This document shows, piece after piece, positions 50,118-58,278 of a DNA stretch of 64,000 nt (position 1 is the stretch's first letter; each line of letters starts with the position of its first letter). The stretch comes from Myxococcales bacterium. GTDB lineage: Bacteria > Myxococcota_A > Polyangia > Nannocystales > Nannocystaceae. The stretch spans positions 868,001 to 932,000 of the forward strand of contig JACKDU010000002.1 in assembly GCA_020633335.1 (NCBI GenBank), in the 5' to 3' direction. The notes under the pieces are model-generated. The model saw only the letters and a list, made by a program, of their open reading frames with translations, was not told the origin of the DNA and did not search any database. The position numbers and the translations under genes are program-made.

Positions 50118-51914
50118 TCAGCTCGCCGCTTCGCCGCCGCGCTTCCCCGAGAGCGCGTCGATGATGTCGACGAGGAGCTGGCGCTGGGAGTGGAGCGCCT
50201 TCGGCAGCGTCGGCCCCAGGCGATCGAACCACTCGATCTGCGACTCGAGCTCCTCGCGCCACTCGTCGCGGTCGACCCGGGTCGCCTCCTCGAAGTCCTC
50301 GCTGGTGATCTTGAGGAACGAGAGGTCGAGGTCGCCCTCGCGCGGGATCCAGCCGACCGGGGTCTCCTGGCCGCCGACCCGGACGTGCGCCCGATCGATC
50401 ACCCACTTGAGCACCCGCATGTTCTCGCCGAAGCCCGGCCAGAGGAAGCGCCCGTCGGCGCCCTTGCGGAACCAGTTCACCAGGAAGATCTTCGGCGGGA
50501 ACTTGATCCGGTCGCGCATCTCGAGCCAGTGCGCGAGGTAGGAGCCCATGTCGTAGCCGCAGAAGGGGAGCATCGCCATCGGATCGCGGCGGACGATCCC
50601 GACCTTGCCGGTCGCCGCGGCCGTGGTCTCCGAGCCCATCGTCGCCCCGAGGAAGACGCCGTGGGTCCAGTGGAAGGACTGGAGCACCAGCGGCACCGTC
50701 GTCGCCCGCCGGCCGCCGAAGATGATCGCCGAGATCGGCACGCCCTCGGGGTCGTCGGCCATCTTCGAGAGCGCCGGGTTGTTGATCATCGGCGAGCAGA
50801 AGCGCGAGTTCGGGTGGGCCGCCTTCTCGCCCGAGCTCGGATCCCAGGGCTGGCCCTTCCAGTCGATGAGCCCCTCCGGCGGGGTGTCGCTCATCCCCTC
50901 CCACCAGACGGTGCCGTCGGGCGCGAGCGCGACGTTGGTGAAGATCGTGTCGCGCTGGACGGTCTTGAGCGCGTTCGGGTTCGACTTCCCCGAGGTCCCG
51001 GGGGCGACGCCGAAGTAGCCGGCCTCCGGGTTGATCGCCCAGAGGCGGCCGTCCTCGGCGACCCGCAGCCAGGCGATGTCATCGCCGACGGTCCACACCT
51101 TCCAGCCCTTGAAGCGCTTCGGCGGGATCATCATCGCGAAGTTGGTCTTGCCGCAGGCGCTCGGGAAGGCGGCGGCGACGTAGGTCGTCTGCCCCTCCGG
51201 GCTCTCGACCCCGAGGATCAGCATGTGCTCCGCGAGCCACCCCTCCTGCTTGCCGAGGTAGGAGCCGATCCGCAGCGCCAGGCACTTCTTGCCGAGGAGG
51301 ACGTTGCCGCCGTAGTTCGACGACGTCGACCAGATCGTGTTGTCCTCGGGGAAGTGGCAGATGAAGCGCTTCTCCGGGTCGATGTCGAGCATCGCGTGGA
51401 GGCCCCGGTTGAAGTCGTCGGCCATCCCGAGCATGTCGAGCGCCGCCTGCCCCATCCGGGTCATCACCCGCATGCTCAGGACCACGTAGATCGAGTCGGT
51501 GATCTCGACGCCGATCTTCGAGAAGGGCGAGCCGACCGGGCCCATCACGTAGGGCACGACGTACATCGTCCGCCCCTTCATCGACCCCTCGTAGAGCCCG
51601 CCGAGCTTGCGGTAGGCCTCGTCCGGCGCCATCCAGTTGTTGGTCGGACCGGCCTCGTCGCGGGTCGGGGTGCAGATGAAGGTGCGGTGCTCGACCCGGG
51701 CGACGTCGGCCGGGCTCGAGCGGTGGAGGTAGCAGCCAGGGAGCTTGTCCTGATTGAGCGGGATCAGGATCCCCTCGCGCACCGCCTGCTCGGTCATGGC
51801 CTTCTTCTCGGCCTCCGACCCGTCGCACCAGTGGATCCGGTCCGGCTGGCAGAGCTTCGCCATCTCGGCGACCCAGCCCATGACGTGGGGGTTCTCGGTG
51901 AGAGCTGTTGTCAT
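50118..51914 (-). CDS. pckG: Phosphoenolpyruvate carboxykinase (GTP)
   Basis: The 598-residue enzyme converts oxaloacetate and GTP to phosphoenolpyruvate, CO2 and GDP in gluconeogenesis. The nucleotide P-loop is FPSACGKTN (about residue 255). Active-site motifs are PYVMGPVGSPFSKIGVEITD, TVGDDIAWLR, GYFGVAPGTSGKSNPNA and SAIIFGGRRATTVPLV. Length and the ACGKTN motif define the GTP-dependent class rather than the ATP-dependent one. ATG at 51914 is preceded by a GGAGG site and begins TTALTENPHVMGWVAEMAKL; 24 further in-frame residues upstream are not conserved-looking. It ends a divergent pair with the VOC gene at 52290. Confidence 0.97.
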   Translation of the reverse strand: MTTALTENPHVMGWVAEMAKLCQPDRIHWCDGSEAEKKAMTEQAVREGILIPLNQDKLPGCYLHRSSPADVARVEHRTFICTPTRDEAGPTNNWMAPDEAYRKLGGLYEGSMKGRTMYVVPYVMGPVGSPFSKIGVEITDSIYVVLSMRVMTRMGQAALDMLGMADDFNRGLHAMLDIDPEKRFICHFPEDNTIWSTSSNYGGNVLLGKKCLALRIGSYLGKQEGWLAEHMLILGVESPEGQTTYVAAAFPSACGKTNFAMMIPPKRFKGWKVWTVGDDIAWLRVAEDGRLWAINPEAGYFGVAPGTSGKSNPNALKTVQRDTIFTNVALAPDGTVWWEGMSDTPPEGLIDWKGQPWDPSSGEKAAHPNSRFCSPMINNPALSKMADDPEGVPISAIIFGGRRATTVPLVLQSFHWTHGVFLGATMGSETTAAATGKVGIVRRDPMAMLPFCGYDMGSYLAHWLEMRDRIKFPPKIFLVNWFRKGADGRFLWPGFGENMRVLKWVIDRAHVRVGGQETPVGWIPREGDLDLSFLKITSEDFEEATRVDRDEWREELESQIEWFDRLGPTLPKALHSQRQLLVDIIDALSGKRGGEAAS

Positions 51915-52289
51915 CGTCGTCCTCCGGCGTCCCCGGCTGCCGCTCGATAGAACATGCGCGCTTCCCGCAGCACCCGGCTCGCGCACACACTACCACCGCC
52001 CCCGGCAGGCGCCGGCGCGCATTCGCTTCCTCGACGGGAGAAGACTCACCGCGATCAGACCTGCGCAGGCCGCCAAATTCCGGCAGATTCGCCGCATTTC
52101 GCCGGCGAGGGGGTCCGGGCCGGGACCGTGAGGGGGCCCTCAAGGCCGCGTTGGTGATCATTGCCACGGGGCGTCGCCGCCCGCCCCCACCCCTGGAGAT
52201 CCCGCGCAGATCCGAGCTATCGTCGCGCGCGAGCGCCCCGGGCACGATCGCCCGTCGGCCACGACCGCTGAAAAATTTCCGGAGCACCT
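51915..52289. other. Divergent promoter region between pckG and the VOC gene
   Basis: This 375-bp gap must hold the promoters of both divergent genes. An AT-rich patch with GCTGAAAAATTTCCGG lies about 20 bp before the VOC start and ends in its GGAG ribosome site. No operator, riboswitch or gene was recognised. Confidence 0.5.
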
Positions 52290-53093
52290 ATGCCTGAAGT
52301 CCGCGCACACCGTCCTGGGACCTTTTGCTGGGCTGATCTGCCGTCGACCGAGCTCGACCGGGCGATCGCCTTCTACAGCGAGCTCTTCAACTGGAGCGCG
52401 AACGAGGCCGAGATGCCCGAGGGCGCCGGCCGCTACGTGATCTTCCAGAAAGACGGCAAGAACGTCGCCGCCGCGTACGAGATGCCGGAGGCGATGATCG
52501 CGGAGGGCGTGCCCGCCCACTGGGAGAGCTACATCGCCACCCGCAACGTCGACGAGCTCACCGCCCGCGCCGCCGAGCTCGGCGCGACCGTCGTCGCCGA
52601 GCCCCACGACATGCCCGGCGTCGCCCGGATGGCCGTCCTCGCCGACCCCGAGGGCGCGAGCTTCACCCTCTACCAGGCCCAGGGGGAGATCGGCGCCCAG
52701 CGCCTCAACGAGCCCGGCGCCCTCTGCTGGTACGAGCTCTACGCCCGCGACCTCGAGAGCGGCTCGGCCTTCTACGCCGACCTCTTCGGCTACGAGATCC
52801 GCCGCGGGCTCGGCAGCGGCGGCCAGCCCTACTACCAGTTCGGGATCGGCGCGGGCGCGGCCGCCGGGGCGATGCAGCTCCGCGAGGAGTGGGGCGAGAT
52901 GCCGGCGATGTGGATGGTCTACTTCCAGACCGACGACCTCGACGCGGCGATCGCCCGGGCCGAGAGCCACGGCGGCGCGATGATCATGGCGCCGACCGAG
53001 GTCCCGGGCGTCGGCCGCTTCACCATGCTCAGCGATCCCCAGGGCGCCTACTTCATGATCATGGAGATGGGCGCGCCGACGCGCGCGAGCTAG
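52290..53093 (+). CDS. Two-domain VOC (glyoxalase/dioxygenase superfamily) protein
   Basis: The 267-residue protein contains two VOC modules of about 125 residues each. Both have the DLPS or YARD start motif (WADLPSTELDRAIAFYSELF and WYELYARDLESGSAFYADLF) and end near DPEGASFTLYQ and DPQGAYFMIME. Metal ligands are incompletely visible, as in many small-molecule-binding VOC proteins. The second half repeats the first, which indicates internal duplication. ATG at 52290 follows GGAG. Substrate unknown. Confidence 0.9.
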   Translation: MPEVRAHRPGTFCWADLPSTELDRAIAFYSELFNWSANEAEMPEGAGRYVIFQKDGKNVAAAYEMPEAMIAEGVPAHWESYIATRNVDELTARAAELGATVVAEPHDMPGVARMAVLADPEGASFTLYQAQGEIGAQRLNEPGALCWYELYARDLESGSAFYADLFGYEIRRGLGSGGQPYYQFGIGAGAAAGAMQLREEWGEMPAMWMVYFQTDDLDAAIARAESHGGAMIMAPTEVPGVGRFTMLSDPQGAYFMIMEMGAPTRAS

Positions 53094-53222
53094 CGCGGCG
53101 CCTCGCCGCCGGGTCGGGCCGCGCTCGCTCCCCTCGGGGTCGGCCGCGGCCCGTCGATTTTTTTCTGCGGGCGACGCGATCGTTTGCCGGGCTCGAGCGA
53201 CGTCCAGAGTGGAGGCATCCGC

Positions 53223-54080
53223 ATGAACAACGTCCGCTCGCTCGTGGCTCGATCCTTCCGCACTCGCCCCGCTCCCGCGCTCGCGCTCGCGCTCGCGCTC
53301 GCGCTCGCCTGCGACGCCGCGCCGCCGGAGCCGGCGCCCGCCGGCGAGGCCGCTCGCGCGGCGCTCGACGACCTCCGGCGCCCGCTCGGCGCGCTCGCCG
53401 AGGCGCTCGTCGCCGCCCACCGCGACAACGACGAGAGCCTCGGTCTGGTGCTCCGCCTCGAGGTCGTCGACGATCTCCTCCTCGAGATCTACGAGCCCGA
53501 GCCCGACGAGGTGCTCGTCGTCTGGTCGGGCGCGCCGACCGAGGATCCCGGGATCGGGTCCGACGTCCGGACCCTCGCCGAGCTCTGGGCCGCGCTCGCC
53601 GACGACGCCCCGATGCCGCCCGCGCTCGCCGAGCTCGCGCTCCACGTCGGCGATCGCCCGCTCGGGATCCTCGGGCCCTCGGCGACCGACTGGATCCGGG
53701 CGGCCGAGCACCGCCAGGGCTTCTGCGACCGCGACTTCCTCAAGTCCCCGGCCTCCGCCTGCTCGCTCGGCGGCGGCCTCGAGAACGACTACACCCTCTG
53801 CGTCAACGATCAGTGGGACGGGATCGAGGGGAGCGCCGACCCCACGTACGTCTCGACGGCGGTCGTCTGCCCGAACCTCGGCGACGTCGTCCTCCACTTC
53901 TACGCGCCGGACGCCTACGGCCTCTGGCCGGTCCCGCTCAACACCTACTGGCAGGGGACCCACACCAACTTCGGCTGCATCAAGGCCAGCGATCCGGGCT
54001 GTCACTACAACACCCACACGGTCGAGGACGCCGAGGGCGACCGCTTCCACTTCCGGATGATCGCCGACCTCGCCGAATAG
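53223..54080 (+). CDS. Lipoprotein of unknown function
   Basis: The 285-residue lipoprotein has an unusual Ala-Leu repeat in the hydrophobic part of its signal (ALALALALALAC). This is encoded by consecutive copies of a hexamer at about 53278-53310. The acidic helical first half (LDDLRRPLGALAEALVAAHR) leads to a Cys-containing second half (GFCDRDFLKSPASACSLGGG, NFGCIKASDPGCHYNTHTVE). No family was recognised. ATG at 53223 starts the signal. It is divergent from nothing close; the SWIM operon begins 93 bp downstream. Confidence 0.75.
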   Translation: MNNVRSLVARSFRTRPAPALALALALALACDAAPPEPAPAGEAARAALDDLRRPLGALAEALVAAHRDNDESLGLVLRLEVVDDLLLEIYEPEPDEVLVVWSGAPTEDPGIGSDVRTLAELWAALADDAPMPPALAELALHVGDRPLGILGPSATDWIRAAEHRQGFCDRDFLKSPASACSLGGGLENDYTLCVNDQWDGIEGSADPTYVSTAVVCPNLGDVVLHFYAPDAYGLWPVPLNTYWQGTHTNFGCIKASDPGCHYNTHTVEDAEGDRFHFRMIADLAE

Positions 54081-54173
54081 GGCGATCGGGCGCCTCGTCG
54101 TCGCTGGGGCCGGCGCGCGCGGCCGCGAGGGCGCTTGATCGCCGGGCGAAAACGCGGTCCACTGCGGCCGACC

Positions 54174-55526
54174 GTGCAGCTCACCAACCAGCAGGTGGAG
54201 GCGCTCGCCCCCGACAAGGCCGCCGTCGCCCGGGCGAAGAAGCTCGGCGAGCCCCGCAACTGGTCCGGCCTCGGATCGTCGGAGCGGGCGATCTGGGGGG
54301 AGTGCAAGGGCTCGTCGACCTACCAGGTCCGGGTCGATCTCTCGGACCTCGCGTCCAAGTGCTCCTGTCCGAGCCGCCAGCTCCCCTGCAAGCACACCCT
54401 CGGGCTCCTCTTCCTCGCCGCCCAGCGGCCCAAGGAGCTGGCGGCGGGGGCCGAGCCCGAGTGGGTCGCCGACTGGATCACCCGCCGTCAGGCGGCCGCC
54501 CAGGCGAAGGCGACCAAGAAGGCCCAGGCCCGCGAGGGCAAGGCGCCGGTCGACGCCGCCGCCCAGGCGAAGCGGGTCGAGAAGCGGGAGGAGAAGATCG
54601 CCGACGGCCTCGATCAGCTCGACCGCTGGCTCAGCGATCTCGTCCGCGTCGGCCTCGCGTCGGTCGAGCAGAGCTCGCCGGGGATCTTCGAGGAGGAGGC
54701 GCGGCGCCTGGTCGACGCCCAGGCCTCCGGCCTCGCCGGCTGGGTCCGCCGCCTCTCGACGATCCCGCTCTCGGGGAGCGATTGGCCGGCTCGACTCCTC
54801 GCCCAGCTCGGCCGCATCGCCCTCCTCACCCGGGCCTACCGCGGGCTCGAGCGCCTGGACCCCGCCCTCCAGCTCGACGTCCGCCAGCAGATCGGCTGGA
54901 GCATGGGCCAGGACGAGGTGCTCGCCCACGGCGATCGCGTCCGCGACCGCTGGCAGGTGATCGCCCAGGAGGTGATCGACGACGAGCGCCTGCGGACCCA
55001 GCGGACCTGGCTCATGGGACAGGCAACCGGGCAAGCCGCGCTGATCCTGCAATTCGCCCCCGGACCGAAGGCGCGCTTCCCCGAGCTGATGCTCCTCGGC
55101 GCCGAGATCGAGGCCGAGCTCGCCTTCTACCCGGGCGCCGCCCGCCAGCGGGCGCTCCTGGTCGGCCGCGAGGGCGCGCCCGGCTCAGTCGGCGCCCTCG
55201 CTGGCGGCCAGGCGATCGCCGCGCTCCTCGACCAGACCAGCCAGGCGCTCGCCCGCCAGCCGTGGATCGAGCGCTTCGGCGCGGTCCTGGCCCAGGTCAC
55301 CCCGGCCCGCGGCGACGACGGCGTCCTCCACCTCATCGACGCCGCCGGCGATCACCTGCCGGTCACCACCGGTGAGCCCTACCTCCTCCTCGCGCTCTCC
55401 GGCGGCGCGCCGATCGACGTCGGCGGCGAGTGGGACGGCGAGCGCTTCCATCCCTTCATCACGGCGACCGGCGGGCGCTTCCACCTCCTGCAGCCGGCCC
55501 TCCAGGCGCCCGGCGGCGACGACTAG
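54174..55526 (+). CDS. SWIM zinc-finger protein, first gene of the SWIM-MoxR-vWA operon
   Basis: The 450-residue protein has a SWIM zinc finger near residue 60 (CSCPSRQLPCKHTLGLL, pattern CxC...CxH), preceded by ALAPDKAAVARAKKLGEPRN. A charged helical segment (about 100-140) and a long C-terminal region with RRLSTIPLSGSDWPARLLAQ and LMLLGAEIEAELAFYPGAAR follow. This is the SWIM protein that accompanies DUF5691, MoxR, DUF5682 and vWA genes in many bacteria. GTG at 54174 begins VQLTNQQVEALAPD, where the domain starts; a TTG at 54135 is less likely. SWIM fingers bind DNA or proteins. Confidence 0.9.
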   Translation: MQLTNQQVEALAPDKAAVARAKKLGEPRNWSGLGSSERAIWGECKGSSTYQVRVDLSDLASKCSCPSRQLPCKHTLGLLFLAAQRPKELAAGAEPEWVADWITRRQAAAQAKATKKAQAREGKAPVDAAAQAKRVEKREEKIADGLDQLDRWLSDLVRVGLASVEQSSPGIFEEEARRLVDAQASGLAGWVRRLSTIPLSGSDWPARLLAQLGRIALLTRAYRGLERLDPALQLDVRQQIGWSMGQDEVLAHGDRVRDRWQVIAQEVIDDERLRTQRTWLMGQATGQAALILQFAPGPKARFPELMLLGAEIEAELAFYPGAARQRALLVGREGAPGSVGALAGGQAIAALLDQTSQALARQPWIERFGAVLAQVTPARGDDGVLHLIDAAGDHLPVTTGEPYLLLALSGGAPIDVGGEWDGERFHPFITATGGRFHLLQPALQAPGGDD

Positions 55527-55579
55527 CCGGCCGATCGGCCTGGCCAACCAAGCCACCGCCGGTGTACGTTCGCGCGGCC

Positions 55580-57166
55580 ATGGACCCGCTGGTCAAGAGC
55601 GCCCTCGTCGGCACCGCCCAGGGCGGCGACGCCGGGCCGGCGAGCGGGCCGACGGACGCGCTGGTCGAGGCCGCGCTCGCGGGCGAGGCCGACGCCCGTG
55701 AGCTCGCGCTCCTCCTGCGGGCCGGCGCCGCGTCGATCTACCGGATCGCCGGCGCGCGGCCGGGCGGCGAGGCGCCGACGCCCCTCCCCTGCCCGCCCGA
55801 GACCCTCCGCCCCTGCTCGTCGGCGATGACCGAGATCATCCGGGCGATGCTCAGCGGCGATCAGCGCGACCTCCTGCCGCTGGCGCTGGTCGAGATGCGG
55901 GGCAACAAGCTCGCGCTCCCGGCCGAGCTCCTGCCGACCGCGCTCGCCTGTCCCGAAGACCAGCGACCCTTCATCCTCCCGCTCCTCGGCAGCCGCGGCC
56001 GCTGGCTCGCCGCCCACAACCCGGAGTGGAGCTGGGCGCTCCGCGAGTCGGCGTCGGCCGACGACCCGCCGCCCGCCGACGCCGATCGGCTCTTCGAGGA
56101 GGGCGACCTCAGCGAGCGCCGCCGGGTGCTCCGCCAGCTCCGCCGCGCCGACCCCGGGCGCGCCCGCGCCCTCCTCGAGGCCGCCTGGAAGAGCGAGAAG
56201 GCCGAGGTCCGCCGCTCCTTCATCGCCATCATGGCGATCGGCCTCGGCGAGGGGGACGAGCCCTTCCTCGAGGCCGCCCTCGGCGACCGCGCCCAGGCGG
56301 TCCGCGGCCGCGCGGCCGAGCTCCTCGCCGGCCTCCCGGCCTCGGCGCTCTGCCAGCGGATGATCGCCCGGGCCGATGCGATCCTGTCCCTTGAGGCAGC
56401 CTCCGTGTCGGCCCGCCTCAAGGCGGCGGTCCGCGGCGACGCCGCGCTCGGCAAGCTCGTCGTCGCCCTCCCCGACGAGTTCGACGCGAGCTGGGCCAAG
56501 GACGCGGTGATCGAGGCGCCCCCCGGCGGCGTCGGCCGCAAGGCCTGGTGGCTCAGCCAGCTCCTCGCGGCGACCCCCCTCGCCCACTGGGAGGCCCGCT
56601 TCGGCGCCGACCCGGCGGCGATCGTCGGCCTGGTCCGCGGCCACTCCTTCGCCAGCGCCCTCGTCGACGGCCTCACGGCGGCCGCCCTCCGTCAGGGCGC
56701 GAAGGCGTGGATGGGCCCGCTCTGGGACCTCTGGCGGACGCTCGGCAAGGGCGGTCCGCTGGTCCCCCAGCCGCTCTCGGCGCTGATCGCCGAGATGGAC
56801 GCGGAGGCGGCCGAGGCCCGGGTCTGCGAGCTCCTCGGGGTCGGCACGCTGATCCTCGAGATCCTCAGCGCGCTGCCGACCCCGTGGACCGAGCGGGTCG
56901 CCGCCGCCTACCTCAAGGGCCTCGGCGAGCGCCTCGCCGGCCTCGGCAAGCGGCGCCCCCAGAGCGACGATCCCTGGCTCGAGTCGCTGCGCACGGCCGG
57001 CCGCGCGCTCCCCTCGAGCCGGATCGCCGAGGCCCTCGCGCTCCCCTCCCCGCCGGCTCCCGCCGAGGCCAGCAACTGGTACCTCGACCGCTGGCGCGCC
57101 AACTCCCGCCTCTTCACCGAGGCTCTCAACCTCCGCCAACGCCTCGCCGAGGAGATGCGCTCGTGA
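55580..57166 (+). CDS. DUF5691 family protein
   Basis: The 528-residue protein begins MDPLVKSALVGTAQGGDAGP. It is built of helical repeats with MTEIIRAMLSGDQRDLLPLA, FILPLLGSRGRWLAAHNPEW and RRSFIAIMAIGLGEGDEPFL, the core of DUF5691. A HEAT-like scaffold is suggested by the regular helical spacing. ATG at 55580 follows the SWIM gene by 53 bp. Its TGA overlaps the GTG of the MoxR gene (GTGA), so translation is coupled. The biochemical role is unknown; operon membership points to an adaptor for the MoxR ATPase. Confidence 0.88.
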   Translation: MDPLVKSALVGTAQGGDAGPASGPTDALVEAALAGEADARELALLLRAGAASIYRIAGARPGGEAPTPLPCPPETLRPCSSAMTEIIRAMLSGDQRDLLPLALVEMRGNKLALPAELLPTALACPEDQRPFILPLLGSRGRWLAAHNPEWSWALRESASADDPPPADADRLFEEGDLSERRRVLRQLRRADPGRARALLEAAWKSEKAEVRRSFIAIMAIGLGEGDEPFLEAALGDRAQAVRGRAAELLAGLPASALCQRMIARADAILSLEAASVSARLKAAVRGDAALGKLVVALPDEFDASWAKDAVIEAPPGGVGRKAWWLSQLLAATPLAHWEARFGADPAAIVGLVRGHSFASALVDGLTAAALRQGAKAWMGPLWDLWRTLGKGGPLVPQPLSALIAEMDAEAAEARVCELLGVGTLILEILSALPTPWTERVAAAYLKGLGERLAGLGKRRPQSDDPWLESLRTAGRALPSSRIAEALALPSPPAPAEASNWYLDRWRANSRLFTEALNLRQRLAEEMRS

Positions 57167-58272
57167 CCGCGACCGATCCTGCCACCACCGTAGCCCCGGT
57201 CCTCCGCCCCCACGCCGAGGAGATCTTCGCCGAGGAGCTCGCCGCCCTCCGCAAGGAGGACGATCGCCCGCGCCCACCGAGCTGGCTCCTCTCGCCCTGG
57301 GCGGTCAAGCTCTACCTCCTCGGCGGCAAGCTGAAGAGCGGCTTTGAGATCAAGCCGAAGTACATCGGCAACGCCCGCCTCATCGAGATCGCCGTCGCCA
57401 CCCTGGCGACCGACCGCGCGCTCCTCCTCTACGGGGTCCCGGGGACCGCGAAGTCGTGGGTCAGCGAGCACCTCGCGGCCGCGGTCTCCGGCGACTCGAC
57501 CCTCCTGGTCCAGGGGACAGCCGGCACCGACGAGAGCGCGATGCGCTACGGCTGGAACTACGCCCGCCTCCTCGCCGAGGGGCCGTCGCCGGCGGCGATG
57601 GTCGCGAGCCCGGTGATGCGGGCGCTCGAGGGCGGCAAGCTCGCGCGGATCGAGGAGCTCACCCGGGTCCCGAGCGAGGTCCAGGACACCCTGATCACGC
57701 TCCTCTCCGAGAAGACGATGCCGGTCCCCGAGCTCGACAGCGAGGTCCAGGCCCGCCGCGGCTTCAACGTGATCGCCACCGCCAACAACCGCGACAAGGG
57801 GGTCAACGAGCTCTCGAGCGCGCTCCTCCGCCGCTTCAACACGGTCATCCTGCCGACCCCGGCGACGATGGACGAGGAGGTCGCGATCGTCGAGCAGCGG
57901 GTCGCCGACATGGGCCGCAACCTCGAGCTCCCGGCCGAGAAGCCGGCGCTCGAGGAGATCCGCCGGGTGGTGACGATCTTCCGCGAGCTCCGCGACGGCA
58001 AGACCGCCGACGGCAAGACCAAGGTGAAGTCGCCCTCGGGCACCCTCTCGCCGGCCGAGGCGATCTCGGTGGTCACCAACGGCCTGGCGATGGCCGGCTT
58101 CTACGGCGACGGGGTGGTCCGCGCGGCTGACCTCGCGGCCAGCCTCACCGGCGCGATCGTCAAGGACCCGGTCCAGGATCGGATCGTCTGGCTCGAGTAC
58201 CTGCAGACCGTGGTCAAGGAGCGCGCCGGCTGGAAGGACCTCTACCGCGCCTGCAAGGCGGTCCTCGACTAG
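57163..58272 (+). CDS. MoxR-family AAA+ ATPase of the SWIM operon
   Basis: The 369-residue AAA+ ATPase has Walker A LLYGVPGTAKSWVSE. The usual Walker B aspartate-glutamate pair is replaced here by LARIEEL. The pore/arginine region has ATANNRDKGVNELSSALLRR, and the end is C-terminal helical (VVTNGLAMAGFYGDG). It differs from the MoxR at 11520-12680 in size and motifs, so the two modules are not recent copies. The GTG start (57163) overlaps the stop of the DUF5691 gene; the DUF5682 gene follows after 6 bp. Confidence 0.92.
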   Translation: MTATDPATTVAPVLRPHAEEIFAEELAALRKEDDRPRPPSWLLSPWAVKLYLLGGKLKSGFEIKPKYIGNARLIEIAVATLATDRALLLYGVPGTAKSWVSEHLAAAVSGDSTLLVQGTAGTDESAMRYGWNYARLLAEGPSPAAMVASPVMRALEGGKLARIEELTRVPSEVQDTLITLLSEKTMPVPELDSEVQARRGFNVIATANNRDKGVNELSSALLRRFNTVILPTPATMDEEVAIVEQRVADMGRNLELPAEKPALEEIRRVVTIFRELRDGKTADGKTKVKSPSGTLSPAEAISVVTNGLAMAGFYGDGVVRAADLAASLTGAIVKDPVQDRIVWLEYLQTVVKERAGWKDLYRACKAVLD

Positions 58273-58278
58273 GAGCCC

